Source of the DNA: an uncultured Clostridia bacterium
Lineage (GTDB): Bacteria > Bacillota > Clostridia > Oscillospirales > Acutalibacteraceae
Assembly (NCBI GenBank): GCA_947626485.1
Contig: CANQSG010000108.1
Coordinates: 1 to 6,663 of the forward strand
Direction of reading: 5' to 3'
DNA: 6,663 nt
In this document: piece after piece, positions 5,475 to 6,663 of the stretch
Position numbering within the stretch: the stretch's first letter is position 1
Layout: each line of letters starts with the position of its first letter
The notes under the pieces: model-generated
What the model was told of the DNA's origin: nothing
Databases searched by the model: none
What the model saw: only the letters and a program-made list of their open reading frames with translations
Position numbers and translations under genes: made by a program

Positions 5475-6663
5475 GCTGCACGGGGGCAGGCGGCTTTTCT
5501 GGTTCACGCTGCGCAAAAACGCCGCTGTGATCTTCCTCGCCCTCGCGGTACTGCTTCTGCTCTGCCCCGGGCTGACGATCAGCCGCATGCGCGACAACCC
5601 CGGCGGATTCGACCGCCTCTCCTCCTCCTTCGGCAACACCTTTTCGGGCAATTTCTTCCTGCTCGCCTTCTTTACAAGCGCCCTGATGCTGCTGCTCTGC
5701 TGCCTGAATTTTGACTTTTTATTCCACAAAAACGCGTCCGACGTTTACCACGCGCTGCCCGTCTCCCGCAGCGCCTGCTTCCTCGCCCGCTTCTTCGCGA
5801 GCGCGGTGGGCGCCGCCCTGCCCGCGACGGCGTCCTGCGCGGGACTGGCGATTTTGCTGACCGTCGTCGGGCGGCGCGATCTGCTGCCCGTGGTGGGGCA
5901 GGGGTGGGCGCTGCTGCTGCTCTTTGTCCTGCTGTGCACCGCGTCGCTGAGCCTCGCCGCCGTCTGCACCGGGCAGGCGTTCGACCTGCTCGTCACGGTG
6001 GGGCTCTTTAACCTGACGCTGCCGCTCCTTTATCTCATCGGGCTGAGCCTCTGCGACCAGCACCTCGTCGGCTTCTGCACCGAAAACGCCGAAAAGCTCG
6101 TCTTTGATTTAAGCCCCTTCACCGCCTTTTGCTATCACCTGACCGTCCTGCCCGCCACCGGCTTCGACTGGAACGTCGTCGGCTTCTGCGTGCTGTTTCT
6201 GCTCTGCTTCCTCGTGACGACGGTGCTGCTCTACCGCAGCCGCCGCAGCGAGGCCGCCGAAACGCCCTACGCCTTCGCCTTTGTGCGCCGCGCGCTGCAA
6301 TTTTTCGCCGCCGTCTTCGCGGGCTATTTCGTCGGTATGCTCTTTTATTTCAGCGACAACGACGAGCCGCCTTTCTGGCTCTTTACGGCGGCGGGCTGCC
6401 TGCTCGGCGCGCTGATCCTCGGCGGCGTGATGGAGCGCGGCTTCCGGCGCTGGCGGCGGTCGGTGCTCCTCGGAGCGGGGGCGTTCGCCTCGCTGCTCGC
6501 CCTGTTTTTGGTGATCTACACCGGCGCCTTCGGGTTTGAGACCCGGCTGCCCTCGCCCGCGCGGTTTGCCTCGGCGACCGTCTCGTTCGACGGGATGAAG
6601 GTCGAGCTGCCGCCCGCACAGGCGCGCGAGCTGCACGCCGCCCTGCTCGACGACGCGCGTTCC
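5449..6663 (+). CDS. ABC-2 type transporter permease (partial, C-terminus off right edge)
   Basis: The frame is open from the ATG at 5449 to the window end (405 residues visible). GGAGG at 5435-5439, 9 nt before the ATG, supports this start inside the end of the ATPase gene. I count about nine hydrophobic segments, near 24-44, 68-88, 115-138, 151-174, 178-199, 243-262, 282-302, 308-326 and 338-357. The cytoplasmic loop after the second segment reads FLFHKNASDVYHALPVSR (90-107), a hallmark of clostridial ABC-2 permeases (compare D-x-YH-LP-SR). From about 362 a soluble region begins, RLPSPARFASATVSFDG, like the large extracytoplasmic domain that follows the membrane part in this group (DUF6449-like; from memory). 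It should form the membrane channel for the upstream ATPase; the substrate is unknown. It is rich in cysteine (about 13 residues in the visible part). Confidence 0.85.
   Translation, partial: MTATSSPAKLHGGRRLFWFTLRKNAAVIFLALAVLLLLCPGLTISRMRDNPGGFDRLSSSFGNTFSGNFFLLAFFTSALMLLLCCLNFDFLFHKNASDVYHALPVSRSACFLARFFASAVGAALPATASCAGLAILLTVVGRRDLLPVVGQGWALLLLFVLLCTASLSLAAVCTGQAFDLLVTVGLFNLTLPLLYLIGLSLCDQHLVGFCTENAEKLVFDLSPFTAFCYHLTVLPATGFDWNVVGFCVLFLLCFLVTTVLLYRSRRSEAAETPYAFAFVRRALQFFAAVFAGYFVGMLFYFSDNDEPPFWLFTAAGCLLGALILGGVMERGFRRWRRSVLLGAGAFASLLALFLVIYTGAFGFETRLPSPARFASATVSFDGMKVELPPAQARELHAALLDDARS

Noticed and set aside
4554..5729. Minus-strand open frame (391 codons) opposite the ATPase
   Set aside because: Antisense to a gene with complete ABC motifs; Glu/Arg/Val-rich low-complexity translation with no family features.

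Overview
The window looks like chromosomal DNA of a GC-rich, low-complexity-free member of the Firmicutes, most likely a clostridial (Oscillospiraceae/Ruminococcaceae-like) gut bacterium. This is inferred from the gene families, the MurA and ABC-2 permease sequence style, several TTG starts, clear sigma-A promoters (TTGACA/TATAAT) and AGGAGG-type ribosome binding sites. I see no mobile element, CRISPR array, tRNA or rRNA.

Layout. Positions 1-1976 hold a minus-strand unit: a sigma-A promoter (1949-1976), murA (646-1851, TTG start), an intrinsic terminator hairpin (592-623), then a WalJ/YycJ-type metallo-beta-lactamase-fold protein (from 563, running off the left edge). Positions 1977-2166 form a divergent intergenic region with two terminator-like hairpins and a second strong promoter. 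Positions 2167-3993 encode a complete ABC exporter half-transporter on the plus strand, followed by a terminator (4021-4061). From 4080 a new plus-strand operon begins: promoter, probable operator, YtrA-type GntR regulator (4204-4578), ABC-2 type ATPase (4575-5474) and a large ABC-2 permease (5449, running off the right edge). The three operon genes overlap and are probably translationally coupled.

How the genes work together. The minus-strand genes belong to peptidoglycan precursor synthesis and, by family analogy, cell-wall/DNA maintenance. The GntR-ATPase-permease unit resembles the Bacillus subtilis ytr operon, which is induced by cell-wall antibiotics. It carries an inverted repeat that closely matches the YtrA operator in sequence and in its 13-bp spacing.

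The most unusual observation is in murA. The reading frame is intact, but about 28 residues are missing just after the catalytic cysteine, removing the conserved Arg-Pro-x-Asp substrate loop (Arg120 region of E. coli MurA). This is either a real non-canonical or inactive MurA, or a local sequence/assembly deletion. Otherwise I found ordinary core and transporter genes, not a clearly new system.
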